A stretch of 64,000 bases of DNA from Hymenobacter cheonanensis (GCF_030581075.1 NZ_JAUQSW010000007.1:218375-282374); one strand, 5' to 3'. Shown: positions 8,818 through 17,011, counted from the stretch's first letter. Made by a program: numbers and translations. Notes: generated by a model not told the origin, from the sequence alone.

Positions 8818-9237
8818 CTACGCAGGCAGCGTAGCGCGGTGGGTGGTTACGGCGGCTTGCGCGGCCGTGAGCGTGCCCACCTGGGCGGCCACCTGCTCGG
8901 CATCCACGTTGGCCAGGAAGGCAGCGGCGCCGGTGCGGGCACTGTTGCGCTCGGTCAGGTTGTCTTTGCGGTCGTGGGCGCGGCGCAGCTTGCTTTCGGC
9001 TTGCTTCCTGAGCGCGGCCGGCACGTTGGGGGTGTTGAGCATGGCCGTGTACGAGTCGATTTCGGCCTGCACGCCCGCCAGGCGGGCCGCTACGTCGGCG
9101 GTGCTGCGGTCGGCCTGGGTGGCGGCAAAGCCCAGGTTCGTGGTGCGGTGCTGGTAGCCGTCCAGCTCGGCTTGCAGGTCGGTGAGGGCGTCGTCGCACT
9201 CGGCGCGGGTGGTCAGTAGGGTCAGGTCAAGGGCCAT
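8818..9237 (-). CDS. hypothetical coiled-coil protein
   Basis: A 139-residue cytoplasmic protein that I do not recognise. The sequence is almost wholly helical and coiled-coil-like, with regular Ala/Leu/Glu spacing (AECDDALTDLQAELDGYQ; ARLAGVQAEIDSYTAML; KQAESKLRRAHDRKDNL). No signal peptide or membrane helix. An exact minus-7 box (TACATTTG on the minus strand, 9275-9282) lies upstream, and a hairpin terminator follows, so it is probably transcribed alone. Confidence 0.75.
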   Translation of the reverse strand: MALDLTLLTTRAECDDALTDLQAELDGYQHRTTNLGFAATQADRSTADVAARLAGVQAEIDSYTAMLNTPNVPAALRKQAESKLRRAHDRKDNLTERNSARTGAAAFLANVDAEQVAAQVGTLTAAQAAVTTHRATLPA

Positions 9238-9274
9238 GACAGTCAGGAGTAAAAGGTGAATAAATGCATTTGCT

Positions 9275-9282
9275 CAAATGTA
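9275..9282 (-). promoter_or_regulatory. Bacteroidota minus-7 box
   Basis: Minus-strand TACATTTG matches TAnnTTTG exactly, 38 bases upstream of the ATG at 9237, in an AT-rich stretch. A convincing minus-33 partner is not evident. Confidence 0.5.
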
Positions 9283-9319
9283 GTAAAGCAAAAGTATTTA
9301 TTTGCCTGCGCCAGGCCCG

Positions 9320-9859
9320 CTAGCCAGGCGCCAGCAGCTTGCTTAGCGCTACGGCCTCGGTTTCCAGGGCTTCGGCCCGCAGGCGCAGCAGGTGGTAGCG
9401 GGCAGCGGTTTCGCCGTCGAGGTCGGCGGCAGCTTGCGCCTGCCGGCGCAGCAGCCAGGAGTGGGCGCGCTCCTCGGCCCGGGCCAGCAGGTCGGGCAGG
9501 GCCTGTTGCCAGCGGCGGGCTGTTGCCAGGGTTTGGGTGAGGGCGGCCAGCTCGCGGCGCAGGCGGGCGGCATGGTGCTGGCAGTAGTCGCGGCGGGCTA
9601 GCAGCGGGGCCGCGTCGGGCGGGGCCAGGTGGGCGGCGGGGGCGGGGGCTTCGGTAGGCGCGCCGGGGGCAGGCAGGGCTTGCAGCAGCGGCAGCAGACG
9701 CTGGGCCACGGCGGGGCTTAGGCCGCGCTGGCCAGCTTCGAGGCGGCTATGCTGGCCGGGATTAATACCCAGATACACGGCCAGCGTGGCTTGGTCGAGG
9801 CCGAAGTACCGGCGCACCTCGGCCAGCACCGAAGAGGAATAAGCAGCTTTGCGCGCCAT
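9320..9859 (-). CDS. XRE-family transcriptional regulator
   Basis: A 179-residue protein starting at ATG 9859. Residues about 10-50 form a helix-turn-helix (VLAEVRRYFGLDQATLAVYL, then GINPGQHSRLEAGQRGLSP) of the Cro/C1 type. The rest is a long helical region rich in Ala, Leu, Arg and Gln (ALTQTLATARRWQQALPDLL), probably for dimerisation. Its upstream region contains two copies of GGCAAGAATAAA (9876, 9929) and the large palindrome at 9928-10007 whose centre is ACTTGCC-n6-GGCAAGT, so autoregulation through these sequences is a reasonable inference. An upstream in-frame ATG at 9922 falls in the repeat region and is rejected. Confidence 0.85.
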   Translation of the reverse strand: MARKAAYSSSVLAEVRRYFGLDQATLAVYLGINPGQHSRLEAGQRGLSPAVAQRLLPLLQALPAPGAPTEAPAPAAHLAPPDAAPLLARRDYCQHHAARLRRELAALTQTLATARRWQQALPDLLARAEERAHSWLLRRQAQAAADLDGETAARYHLLRLRAEALETEAVALSKLLAPG

Positions 9860-9927
9860 AGCAAAAAATAAATAAGGCAAGAATAAACTTAGAGGCGTAA
9901 AAATACTTGCCGCCACTGACAAGTATT

Positions 9928-10007
9928 TGGCAAGAATAAAGAAGGAACGGGTAGCATACTTGCCACTGTCGGCAAGTATGCTACCCGTTCCTTCTTTATT
10001 CTTGCCA
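9928..10007. repeat. perfect palindrome, 37-bp arms, 6-base loop
   Basis: Arms 9928-9964 and 9971-10007 are exact inverse complements. The outer ends read TGGCAAGAATAAAGAAGG and the inner ends ACTTGCC/GGCAAGT around the loop ACTGTC. It lies 21 bases from the end of the aldehyde dehydrogenase gene and 69 bases upstream of the XRE start. The outer motif recurs once more nearer that gene. It could be a terminator for the dehydrogenase, an operator array, or a structured RNA. Confidence 0.9.
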
Positions 10008-10027
10008 GCTTACGGCTACCCCACGGG

Positions 10028-11572
10028 CTAGGCCTTCTCGGGCAACAGCACGGCATCGGGGTAGTTGCCGAGCACGGGCTGGCCGGGGGCGCCCTGGGTC
10101 ACGGCCTCCACGAGCAGCTTGCCGCCCACGAAGGCGCCCTTCCAGCTTTCGCCCAGGCCGCCGAATACCTCCTCGCGGTCGCCGCGGCTGCGCAGCTTGT
10201 TGATGCCCACCTTAAAGGCGCGCAGCTCCTTGCCGGTGCGGGTGGCCCACTTCTCGTCGTCGGAGCCGAGCGCCGTGACGAGGGCGCCGTTCGAGATGTT
10301 CATCTCGCCCACCAGCTCCTCCACGCGGTCGACGAGCACCACCGTGTCGATGGGGCCGAAGGGTTCCTTGAAGTACAGCTCGGCCTGGCGGGGCAGGCCC
10401 ACCAGGGCGCGCGGGGCGCGGTAGGCCGAGCGGTCCTGGCCGGGCAAAAAGAGGCTGTCGTCGAGCTTGCCCTGGTAGAACGGGATGGCGCCGTGCTTGC
10501 TGGCATCGGTGAATAACTCGTCGAGGCTCTTGGCCTGGTTGGCATTAATAACCGGGCCAAAAGCCAGGTCGGGCAGCTTATCGCCGGCCGCGTCTACCAG
10601 GGTCGGGTTGCCCACCTTGAGGCTGCCGATGGCCTTGGTATAGGTTTCCAGAAACTCCGGAAACAGGTCGCGCTGCACCACCCAGCGCACGTAGGCCGTG
10701 CAGCGCTGCTTGCCGTAGTCGTAGCCTTTCACCAGTTGGTCGGCCAGCTTGTCCCACTGCGAGTAGTCCCAGATGCCGTAGGTGTTCACGCCCTCCATTT
10801 CGAGCATGTAGCGCTTGTGCTCCACGCTGAGGGCGTCGGCGATGTTGCGGCCGTTGTAGCGGCCGCCCACGAAGCTGAGGCAGTCCACGGCCGGGTCCTT
10901 CACCAGCACGTCGCTCAGCTCGCCGCCGGGGCCGCTCACCAGGGTCACCGGCAGGCCGGCGCGGCGGGCAATGGCGAAGGTGAGGCTGAGCGAGATGAAG
11001 CCGCCGTCGGTGGGCGTTTTGGCGATAACCGAGTTGCCGGCCAGCACCTGCACCAGCACCGCGTGCATGAGCACCGACATGGGGTAGTTCCAAGAGGCAA
11101 TGTTGCTGACGAGGCCCAGCGGGCGGCGGTCGCCGAGCAGGCCTTCAATGTTGTCCACATACCACTGCACGCCCTCGATGGCGCGGTCGATGTCGTTGAA
11201 GCCAAGCTTGTAGGTTTTGCCGATTTCCCACATCAGCAGCTTGCTCACCAGGTCGATGTGCGGGCGCAGCTGGTCGAGGCAGTCCTGCACGCGGCGGCGG
11301 CGCTCCTGCAAGTCGGTGGCGGCCCAGGCGGCGGCTTCGCCCTTGGCGAAGCGCACGGCGCGCAGGGCGGCATCGTGCTTGAGCATGGGCAGCGAGCCAA
11401 TGTCGGAGCCGTCGATGGGCGAGATGAACGGCCGGGGCTCGCCGGGCTCCTGCCACTTGCCTTCGAACAGGTTGAGAAAGCCGCCGTTAGGGGCAAATAT
11501 TTCGGGCACGGCCTGCTTCACATCGTTCAGCAAGTGGCTGAATTCAACTTCGGGCGCAATGATTTTAGGCAT
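10028..11572 (-). CDS. aldehyde dehydrogenase family protein
   Basis: A 514-residue NAD(P)-dependent dehydrogenase that oxidises an aldehyde to an acid. Landmarks: IASWNYPMSVLMHAVLVQVL with AKTPTDGG for nucleotide binding, general base Glu in LEMEGVNTYGIW (family consensus LELGG), and catalytic Cys in GKQRCTAYVRWV. The usual FTGS motif reads FVGGRYNG and LELGG is altered, so this is a divergent subfamily and the substrate is uncertain. The GQRCTA-like motif is reminiscent of non-phosphorylating glyceraldehyde-3-phosphate dehydrogenases. It lies upstream, on the minus strand, of the palindrome next to the XRE gene and downstream of the FBPase-like gene, separated from it by a repeat. Confidence 0.88.
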   Translation of the reverse strand: MPKIIAPEVEFSHLLNDVKQAVPEIFAPNGGFLNLFEGKWQEPGEPRPFISPIDGSDIGSLPMLKHDAALRAVRFAKGEAAAWAATDLQERRRRVQDCLDQLRPHIDLVSKLLMWEIGKTYKLGFNDIDRAIEGVQWYVDNIEGLLGDRRPLGLVSNIASWNYPMSVLMHAVLVQVLAGNSVIAKTPTDGGFISLSLTFAIARRAGLPVTLVSGPGGELSDVLVKDPAVDCLSFVGGRYNGRNIADALSVEHKRYMLEMEGVNTYGIWDYSQWDKLADQLVKGYDYGKQRCTAYVRWVVQRDLFPEFLETYTKAIGSLKVGNPTLVDAAGDKLPDLAFGPVINANQAKSLDELFTDASKHGAIPFYQGKLDDSLFLPGQDRSAYRAPRALVGLPRQAELYFKEPFGPIDTVVLVDRVEELVGEMNISNGALVTALGSDDEKWATRTGKELRAFKVGINKLRSRGDREEVFGGLGESWKGAFVGGKLLVEAVTQGAPGQPVLGNYPDAVLLPEKA

Positions 11573-11676
11573 GAGAAAGAAGGGCGCCGGAGATAGAGCA
11601 GGCGCGTTGGTGACAGAATAGTTTCAGGAACAGGCCAGGTAGCTGTAAGTTAAAAATTGGCCGTCATTGCGATTGG

Positions 11677-11768
11677 CTGTCATTGCGAGCGCAGCGAAGC
11701 AATCGCACCAAAACAGAACACGAACGGCTCGTTCCGATGCGATTGCTTCGCTGCGCTCGCAATGACAG
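11677..11768. repeat. TGTCATTGCGAG-family inverted repeat (copy 1)
   Basis: Arms 11677-11707 and 11738-11768 (CTGTCATTGCGAGCGCAGCG and its inverse) enclose a loop containing ACACGAACGGCTCGTTCC. The same architecture recurs at 14971, 15765 and 33320. It fills the gap between the FBPase-like and aldehyde dehydrogenase genes, with an extra partial CCGTCATTGCGAT just before it. Confidence 0.88.
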
Positions 11769-11793
11769 GCGACTCTTACGTTGGCACCAAAAT

Positions 11794-12813
11794 CTACCCC
11801 ATCGCCACGGCTTGCAGTTCGCGCACCAGCTCGGCCGAGCCCACGAAGAGCGGCACGCGCTGGTGCAAATCCTGGCTAGGGGGTACGTCGAGCACATCGG
11901 CGGCGCCGGTCACGGCCACGCCGCCGGCCTGCTCGGTCACGAAGGCAATGGGGTAGGCCTCGTAGAGCAGGCGCAGCTTGCCGCTGGGCCACTCGCCGGT
12001 GGGCGGGTAGAGGTAAATGCCGCCCGTGAAGAGGTTGCGGTGGTAGTCGGCGGCCAGCGAGCCCACGTAGCGGGCCGTGTAGCGGCGCTCCTTGCAGGTG
12101 GTGAGGAAGGTGCGCGCAAACTCCGGAAAGTCAAACCAGTTGCCTTCGTTGCATGAGAACACTGCGCCCTGCGCCGGAATCGTGAGCCTGGGGTGCGAAA
12201 GGAAGAATTCGCCCAGGCTCGGCTCATACGTGAAGCCCGCCACGCCGTGGCCAGTGGTGTACACCAGCATCACGCTGGAGCCGTAGAGAATGTAGCCCGC
12301 CGCCACCTGCGCCCGGCCACCCTGGGTAAAATCTTCGGCCCTAGCCGGCCCGCCGTAGCGGCTCACGCGCCGGTAAATGCTGAAGATGGTGCCCGTGCTC
12401 ACGTTGAAGTCCAGGCTCACCGAGCCATTCAAGGGGTTGAGGGCCACCACGTACTTGCCATCCTGGTTGCCGGTTTCGATGAGGTCGGGCCGGGCCTCGC
12501 TTAGCACGGCGCAGCACTCGCGGCCGTTGGTGAGGGCACGCACGAAGCGAATGTGCGCCTCCTCGCCCAGGCGGTGGCGCGGGGCGGTGGTTTCGCCCTC
12601 GGGCCCCACGGCCTCGGCCAGGGTGCTGAGGCCGGCGCGGCTTACCTCGCGCACCATGATTTTGCTGGCCAGGGCAATGTCGCGCAGCAGCTGCGACAAC
12701 TCGCCGGTGGCAAACGGAAACTCGGCCTGCTTGCGCATGATGTAGCGCTCCAGGGTGGTGCCGACGGGCGTGGCCAGCTCATCGTGCGAGGGTAGGGTAG
12801 CGGGTTTAGACAT
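11794..12813 (-). CDS. fructose-1,6-bisphosphatase-like protein with altered metal site
   Basis: A 339-residue class I FBPase-fold protein from ATG 12813. Typical FBPase hydrolyses fructose-1,6-bisphosphate in gluconeogenesis. Clear family segments: IMVREVSRAGL, GKYVVALNP, VSTGTIFSIYRR, NEGNWFDFPEFA, ARYVGSLAADYHRNLFTGG, GKLRLLYEAYPIAFVTEQAG. The metal-binding signature DPLDGSSN instead reads NPLNGSVS (Asn126 and Asn129, from AAC and AAT codons), and the acidic loop SEE reads SEA. The two replaced aspartates are metal ligands in known enzymes, so catalysis is doubtful or changed. The usual QKLDVYAN segment is also not recognisable. It sits at the promoter-distal end of the uronate genes, where pathway products would feed gluconeogenesis. 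Confidence 0.85.
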   Translation of the reverse strand: MSKPATLPSHDELATPVGTTLERYIMRKQAEFPFATGELSQLLRDIALASKIMVREVSRAGLSTLAEAVGPEGETTAPRHRLGEEAHIRFVRALTNGRECCAVLSEARPDLIETGNQDGKYVVALNPLNGSVSLDFNVSTGTIFSIYRRVSRYGGPARAEDFTQGGRAQVAAGYILYGSSVMLVYTTGHGVAGFTYEPSLGEFFLSHPRLTIPAQGAVFSCNEGNWFDFPEFARTFLTTCKERRYTARYVGSLAADYHRNLFTGGIYLYPPTGEWPSGKLRLLYEAYPIAFVTEQAGGVAVTGAADVLDVPPSQDLHQRVPLFVGSAELVRELQAVAMG

Positions 12814-12877
12814 AGCAAAGGGCTGGCCAGTGGGCCAGGAATAATAGTCAGAATAAGCAACGACCCTGGCGTATAGC

Positions 12878-13025
12878 CCCACCCCCGGCCCCTCCCCTGC
12901 GGGGGAGGGGCCGGGGGTGGGGCCTGGGGTGGGGCGGCACACCGGAGCCTGATACGCGCTAACGTCCGCTGCCGCCAGGCACCCCTCCCCCGCAGGGGAG
13001 GGGCCGGGGGTGGGGCGGCACACCG
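12878..13025. repeat. GC-rich repeat block (PTPGPSPAGEG-type)
   Basis: Two copies of a C-rich/G-rich palindromic unit (core GGGGAGGGGCCGGGGGTGGG, ending GGCGGCACACCG) flank a short spacer. In the FBPase frame they would read PTPGPSPAGEG repeats, but they lie upstream of that gene's ATG. A related unit occurs at 18517-18648. Confidence 0.75.
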
Positions 13026-13030
13026 CAGAC

Positions 13031-13549
13031 CTATTTCGCCTCTGGCTGCTTCTGCGACTGCCAGAGTACCACCTGCCAACCCTGCGGATTCTTGATTTGC
13101 ACGGTCACGTACTTGAGGTGCGCCACGTTGGGCGAACCATCGGGTTTGTTGGGCTGGTAGATGGTAATCTGGCCATTCACCACGGCCGTGGTGCCGCCGT
13201 TGTAGGCGCGCACGTTGATGTTTTCGACGTCAATTTTGTCATACACGCTCTTGCCGTCGCGAATGCTTTGCAGGTAGTCGTTTTTGCCGTTTTGCTTGCC
13301 GCTGGCGTGGGTATACACCAAGTCGTCGGCAAAGGCTTTTTCTAGGAAAGCATAATCCTTGCTCACCTGGGCCGCAAAGCGCTGGCGCTCCAGCGCCTCC
13401 ACTTCTTTGGCGGCGGTAGCGTTGCGCTGGGCGAGGTTGGCCTGAGCAGGCAGCAGGGCCGTATTCGGGCGGGGCATTTTGGGCGCGGCCTGGGCCTGGG
13501 CAAGTAGGGGCAGGGCTAGCAGGGCCAGCGCGGTGAGCAAGCGGTTCAT
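13031..13549 (-). CDS. exported DUF4440 / NTF2-like protein
   Basis: A 172-residue secreted protein with signal MNRLLTALALLALPLLAQAQ. The mature domain has the SnoaL/NTF2-like pattern of DUF4440: EVEALERQRFAAQVSKDYAF, then LEKAFADDLVYTHASGK, GGTTAVVNGQITIY and KNPQGWQVVLWQSQ. Such cones bind small ligands; some act as isomerases, but no catalytic assignment is possible. It starts nine bases after the transporter gene ends, so it is co-transcribed with the hexuronate transporter, which hints at a periplasmic role in uronate use. Confidence 0.83.
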   Translation of the reverse strand: MNRLLTALALLALPLLAQAQAAPKMPRPNTALLPAQANLAQRNATAAKEVEALERQRFAAQVSKDYAFLEKAFADDLVYTHASGKQNGKNDYLQSIRDGKSVYDKIDVENINVRAYNGGTTAVVNGQITIYQPNKPDGSPNVAHLKYVTVQIKNPQGWQVVLWQSQKQPEAK

Positions 13550-13558
13550 AGAAGCAGC

Positions 13559-14935
13559 TTAAGAAGCAGTGGGAAGAATATCGTCCTCGTCGAGCTTGAT
13601 GGGCTCCATGCGCGGCACCAGCGTAAACATCAGTACCCAGGCCAGCAGATAGGCCGCCCCGCAGATGAAGAACATGATGTAGTAGGCTTTATCGAGCTGG
13701 CCGATGCTTTCGAAGTGCACAAACATGCGCTTCTGCACCAAGGCCGTGAGGGCAATGCCGCCCAGGCCGCCCGCCATGCCGCCAATGCCCGTAACCGAGG
13801 CCACGGCGCGCTTCGGAAACATGTCCGATACGGTGGTGAAGATGTTGGCGCTCCAGGCCTGGTGGGCCGCCGCCGCAATGCCGATGACCAGCACCGCCAG
13901 CCACATGTTCATACCCCCTAGCCACTGCGCAAACACAATCGGGAACACGCAAAAGGCAATAACCAGCATGGCCGTTTTGCGGGCCTGAAAAGCCGGCATG
14001 CCGCGCTTGATGAACCCTAGCGGCAGGTAGCCGCCGCCCACGCTGCCGATGCTCGAAAGCACGTACACGGCCGCCACCGGCAGGGCAATGGCCGTGCCCT
14101 TGAGGTGGTACTGCTTGCTCAAAAAATCAGGCAGCCAGAACAGGTAAAACCACCAGATGGGGTCGGTAATGAACTTGCCAATCACGAAGGCCCAGGTTTG
14201 GCGGAAGCCCAGCAGCGGCAGCCAGCCCACTTTGGGCTTCTCTTCCGTCACGCCCTCGGTGGGCAGGCCCACCGGAATATCGGCGTTGATGTAGTCGAAC
14301 TCGGCCTTGCTCAGGCGCTTGCTTTCGGCCGGCGTTTCGTAGATGAGCATCCACAGCACCAGCCACACAAAACCCAGCGCGCCAGTGATGAGGAAGGCCC
14401 ACTGCCAGCCAATGTGCTCGGCTATCCAGGGCACCGTGAGCGGCGCCACAATGGCGCCCACGTTGGAGCCCGAATTGAAGATGCCCGTGGCCAGGGCCCG
14501 CTCGCGCTGCGGAAACCACTCGGCCGTGGTCTTGATGGCCGCCGGAAAGTTGCCCGCTTCCGTGATGCCCAAAAAGCCGCGCGCTACGCCAAAGCCCAGC
14601 GTACTGCTCACCAGGGCGTGGCCCATCGCAGCCACGCTCCACAGCGCGGTAGAAAGCGCATAGCCGAGCTTGGTACCCAGCTTGTCGATGATGCGGCCCA
14701 CCCCAATCATGCCCACCGCGTAGGCCAGCTTGAAGGCAATCTCGATGTTGGCGTAGTCGCCCGCGTTCCAATGAAACGCCGTTTCGAGGTAAGGCTTCAG
14801 CAGCGAGATAACTGCCCGGTCGAGGTAGTTGATGGTGGTGGCAAAGAATACCAGCGAACAGATAGTCCAGCGGTACCGGCCGATGACGGCCGACGTATCG
14901 GCGCCGGGCGGCGAGCTGCGAAGGGTGGGATTCAT
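13559..14935 (-). CDS. exuT: MFS hexuronate transporter (ACS family)
   Basis: A 458-residue inner-membrane symporter with about 12 helices. The anion:cation symporter family pattern is visible: YLDRAVISLLKPYLE in helix 1, then GRIIDKLGTKLGYALS, GFLGITEAGNFPAAIKTTAE and FNSGSNVGAIVAPL. ACS members near uronate catabolic genes import galacturonate or glucuronate; the flanking kdgA, kdgK and uxa genes support that substrate. It is followed after nine bases by the DUF4440 gene. The gene name is inferred from context; a different sugar acid is possible. Confidence 0.85.
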   Translation of the reverse strand: MNPTLRSSPPGADTSAVIGRYRWTICSLVFFATTINYLDRAVISLLKPYLETAFHWNAGDYANIEIAFKLAYAVGMIGVGRIIDKLGTKLGYALSTALWSVAAMGHALVSSTLGFGVARGFLGITEAGNFPAAIKTTAEWFPQRERALATGIFNSGSNVGAIVAPLTVPWIAEHIGWQWAFLITGALGFVWLVLWMLIYETPAESKRLSKAEFDYINADIPVGLPTEGVTEEKPKVGWLPLLGFRQTWAFVIGKFITDPIWWFYLFWLPDFLSKQYHLKGTAIALPVAAVYVLSSIGSVGGGYLPLGFIKRGMPAFQARKTAMLVIAFCVFPIVFAQWLGGMNMWLAVLVIGIAAAAHQAWSANIFTTVSDMFPKRAVASVTGIGGMAGGLGGIALTALVQKRMFVHFESIGQLDKAYYIMFFICGAAYLLAWVLMFTLVPRMEPIKLDEDDILPTAS

Positions 14936-14970
14936 AGAGGATAGTATTAGGGATGCTGCTTAAAACCGTT

Positions 14971-15058
14971 TGTCATTGCGAGCCTGCGAAGCAATCGCAC
15001 CAGAACGAGTCGTGCGGGTATCGTGCGGGTGCGATTGCTTCGCAGGCTCGCAATGACA
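14971..15058. repeat. TGTCATTGCGAG-family inverted repeat (copy 2)
   Basis: Exact 30-bp arms (14971-15000, 15029-15058; TGTCATTGCGAGCCTGCGAA) with the loop CAGAACGAGTCGTGCGGG. It lies between the transporter start and the end of kdgA, inside the putative operon. Confidence 0.92.
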
Positions 15059-15071
15059 GGCGAATTATTGG

Positions 15072-15737
15072 TCATTGACCAACAGCTACCTGCTGCTGTA
15101 AAAACGTCATCAGCGGGGCCACCCGCGCCGTAATCGTGGCCGCGTCGCTAGCTCCTTTAAAGAGCTGCGAGCCCACACCCACCACGTTCACGCCGGCCCC
15201 AAACCACTCGGTGAGGCTGGCCTCGGTGGGCTCGACGCCGCCCGTTACCATGAGCTTGACGCCGGGCATGGGGCCGCGCAGGGCCTTCACATAGTCGGGA
15301 CCCACGAGGTTACCGGGAAATATCTTGACGAGCTGCGCGCCGAGCTGGGTGGCGGCGTAAATCTCATTGGGCGTGAGGGCGCCGGGCAGCCAGGCCACGT
15401 CGTGGCGCTGGCAGGCGGCGGCCACCTCGGCCGTGGTTACGGGCTGCACCACGAAGGCCGCGCCGGCCGCGATGAAGCGCTCGGCATCGGCGGCGGTGTA
15501 GATGGTGCCAATGCCCAGCACGAGGTCGGGGCAGTCGTCGGCCACCAGCTTGGCCAGCTCCTGAAACACCTCGAAGGCATTGGCCCCCCGGTTGGTAAAC
15601 TCAAACACCCGGACGCCCCCCGCGTAGCAGCCCCGCACAATGGATTGCGCATAGGCCGCATCGGCATGGAAAAAAACCGGCACCAGCGGCGCGGCCAGCG
15701 TGCGGGCAATAACGTCTTGGGAAGGGAGGCGAGGCAT
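15072..15737 (-). CDS. kdgA: 2-keto-3-deoxy-6-phosphogluconate aldolase
   Basis: A 221-residue class I aldolase of the KDPG/KHG family that splits KDPG into pyruvate and glyceraldehyde-3-phosphate, the last step of the uronate route. Motifs: the FTNRGANAFEVF strand, VLGIGTIYTAADAERF, the PGALTPNEIYAATQLGA segment, and QLVKIFPGN with the Schiff-base Lys, ending in MVTGGVEP and VVGVGSQLF phosphate-binding loops. Size fits the family. It is flanked on both sides by almost identical inverted repeats, which could limit read-through from kdgK. Confidence 0.94.
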   Translation of the reverse strand: MPRLPSQDVIARTLAAPLVPVFFHADAAYAQSIVRGCYAGGVRVFEFTNRGANAFEVFQELAKLVADDCPDLVLGIGTIYTAADAERFIAAGAAFVVQPVTTAEVAAACQRHDVAWLPGALTPNEIYAATQLGAQLVKIFPGNLVGPDYVKALRGPMPGVKLMVTGGVEPTEASLTEWFGAGVNVVGVGSQLFKGASDAATITARVAPLMTFLQQQVAVGQ

Positions 15738-15764
15738 CAGGTTATGTCAAGTAATATGTTTCGT

Positions 15765-15854
15765 CTGTCATTGCGAGCCTGCGAAGCAATCGCACCAGAA
15801 CGAGTCGGGTGGGTGTCGTGCGGATGCGACTGTTTCGCAGGCTCGCAATGACAG
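15765..15854. repeat. TGTCATTGCGAG-family inverted repeat (copy 3)
   Basis: Arms 15765-15794 and 15825-15854 (CTGTCATTGCGAGCCTGCGA) pair with about two mismatches; the loop again contains CAGAACGAGTCGG. It lies between kdgK and kdgA, 31 nucleotides from the latter. Confidence 0.88.
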
Positions 15855-15864
15855 ATGGAAAACA

Positions 15865-16878
15865 TTACCGCAGCAAACGCCCCGTGAGGTTGCCCTGCAT
15901 GAGGTGCTCGACTTCGGCGGGCGTCACCAGGTTGATGTCGCCGTGAATGGTGTGTTTCAGCGCCGAGGCGATGGTGGCAAATGACAGCGCCTGCGCGCGG
16001 TCTTCGTAGGTAGTAGAGCCGTAGATGAAGCCCGAGATAAACGAGTCGCCGCCCCCGATGCGGTCTACCACCGGCGCGATGTCGTAGAAGGGCGTTTCAA
16101 AAAACTCGCCCTGGTCCCAGAGCAGCCCGCAAATGCGCTCGTGCGAGGCGCTTTGCGTCTGGCGGCGGGTGGCAATCACGCGCTTGATATTAGGAAAGCG
16201 CTGGGTCAATTGCTGGCTCATCGAAATGAAGCCGTTGTCCGAGTCCGGGTCGGCCTTGATGCCGAACAGGTCGTCGGCGTCGCCTTCGGTGCAGACCACG
16301 AGGTCGCAGCCTTCGACCAGGGCGGGCATTACGTCCTGCGCCTTCTGGCCGTACTGCCACAGGTTGCGGCGGTAGTTCACGTCGGCCGACACGGTGACCC
16401 CTAGCCGGCGGGCGGCCGCAATGGCCTCGGCCGTGGCCCGGGCGGTGGCGGCCGAAATGGCGGGCGTGATGCCCGTCCAGTGCAGCCAACCGGCGTCTTG
16501 CAGAATCTCGTCCCAGTTGAAAGCCGCTGGGTCGAGGTGCGCGAAGGCCGACTCGGCGCGGTCGTACACGATGCGGCTGGGCCGCAGCGAGGCGCCCACT
16601 TCTAGGAAATACAATCCTAGCCGGTGGCCTTCGGTGAAGTAGCAGTGGGTGGTATCGACGCCGTAGCGGCGCAGGTGGTTGGCGGCGGCATAGCCCAGCT
16701 CATTGGCCGGGAAGGCCGACACGTGGGCGGCGGGCACGCCCATTTGGGCGAGGGCGGCGGCTACGTTGGCGTCGCCGCCGCCGTAGGTTACTTCGAGGGT
16801 GGCGGTTTGGGGTAGCCGGTAATTCAGCGGCGGCGAGAGCCGCATCATCACTTCGCCGAAGGTTACGACTTGCTTCAT
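15865..16878 (-). CDS. kdgK: 2-keto-3-deoxygluconate kinase
   Basis: A 337-residue PfkB/ribokinase-family kinase phosphorylating KDG to KDPG with ATP. The substrate lid begins VTFGEVMMRLSPPLNYRL; GGGDANVAAALAQMG is the first PfkB signature; and DRIGGGDSFISGFIYG is the second, with the catalytic Asp in the GGGD loop (consensus GAGD). YRRNLWQYGQKAQDVM is the sugar-kinase linker common to Bacteroidota KdgK. It starts 180 bases after uxaC and has a LacI-type half-conserved site about 112 bases upstream, so it may have its own promoter within the uronate cluster. Confidence 0.93.
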   Translation of the reverse strand: MKQVVTFGEVMMRLSPPLNYRLPQTATLEVTYGGGDANVAAALAQMGVPAAHVSAFPANELGYAAANHLRRYGVDTTHCYFTEGHRLGLYFLEVGASLRPSRIVYDRAESAFAHLDPAAFNWDEILQDAGWLHWTGITPAISAATARATAEAIAAARRLGVTVSADVNYRRNLWQYGQKAQDVMPALVEGCDLVVCTEGDADDLFGIKADPDSDNGFISMSQQLTQRFPNIKRVIATRRQTQSASHERICGLLWDQGEFFETPFYDIAPVVDRIGGGDSFISGFIYGSTTYEDRAQALSFATIASALKHTIHGDINLVTPAEVEHLMQGNLTGRLLR

Positions 16879-16990
16879 GGGGTGGGAATCAGCGCCCCGC
16901 TAATAGGGTAAGCTGGGGCTGGCCAGGGGTAATTTGACTTGAAAGGTAGGCCGCTAACTTGGTGCTTCGGGGCCCTTTTTCGGCTTTTTT

Positions 16991-17011
16991 TAACGCAAAC
17001 GTTCCCGATAG
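16991..17011 (-). promoter_or_regulatory. putative LacI-type operator upstream of kdgK
   Basis: On the minus strand this reads CTATCGGGAACGTTTGCGTT. It shares TATCGG-n-AACGTTT with the operator at 29451-29470; the left half-site is poorly conserved. It lies in the gap between uxaC and kdgK. Confidence 0.45.

Noticed and set aside
12814..13023. N-terminal extension of the FBPase-like protein with PTPGPSPAGEG repeats
   Set aside because: The extension is the translation of a GC-rich intergenic repeat; the family start aligns with the ATG at 12813.
11677..15854. CRISPR array
   Set aside because: Repeats are inverted, irregularly spaced by whole genes and lack spacers; no cas genes are present.
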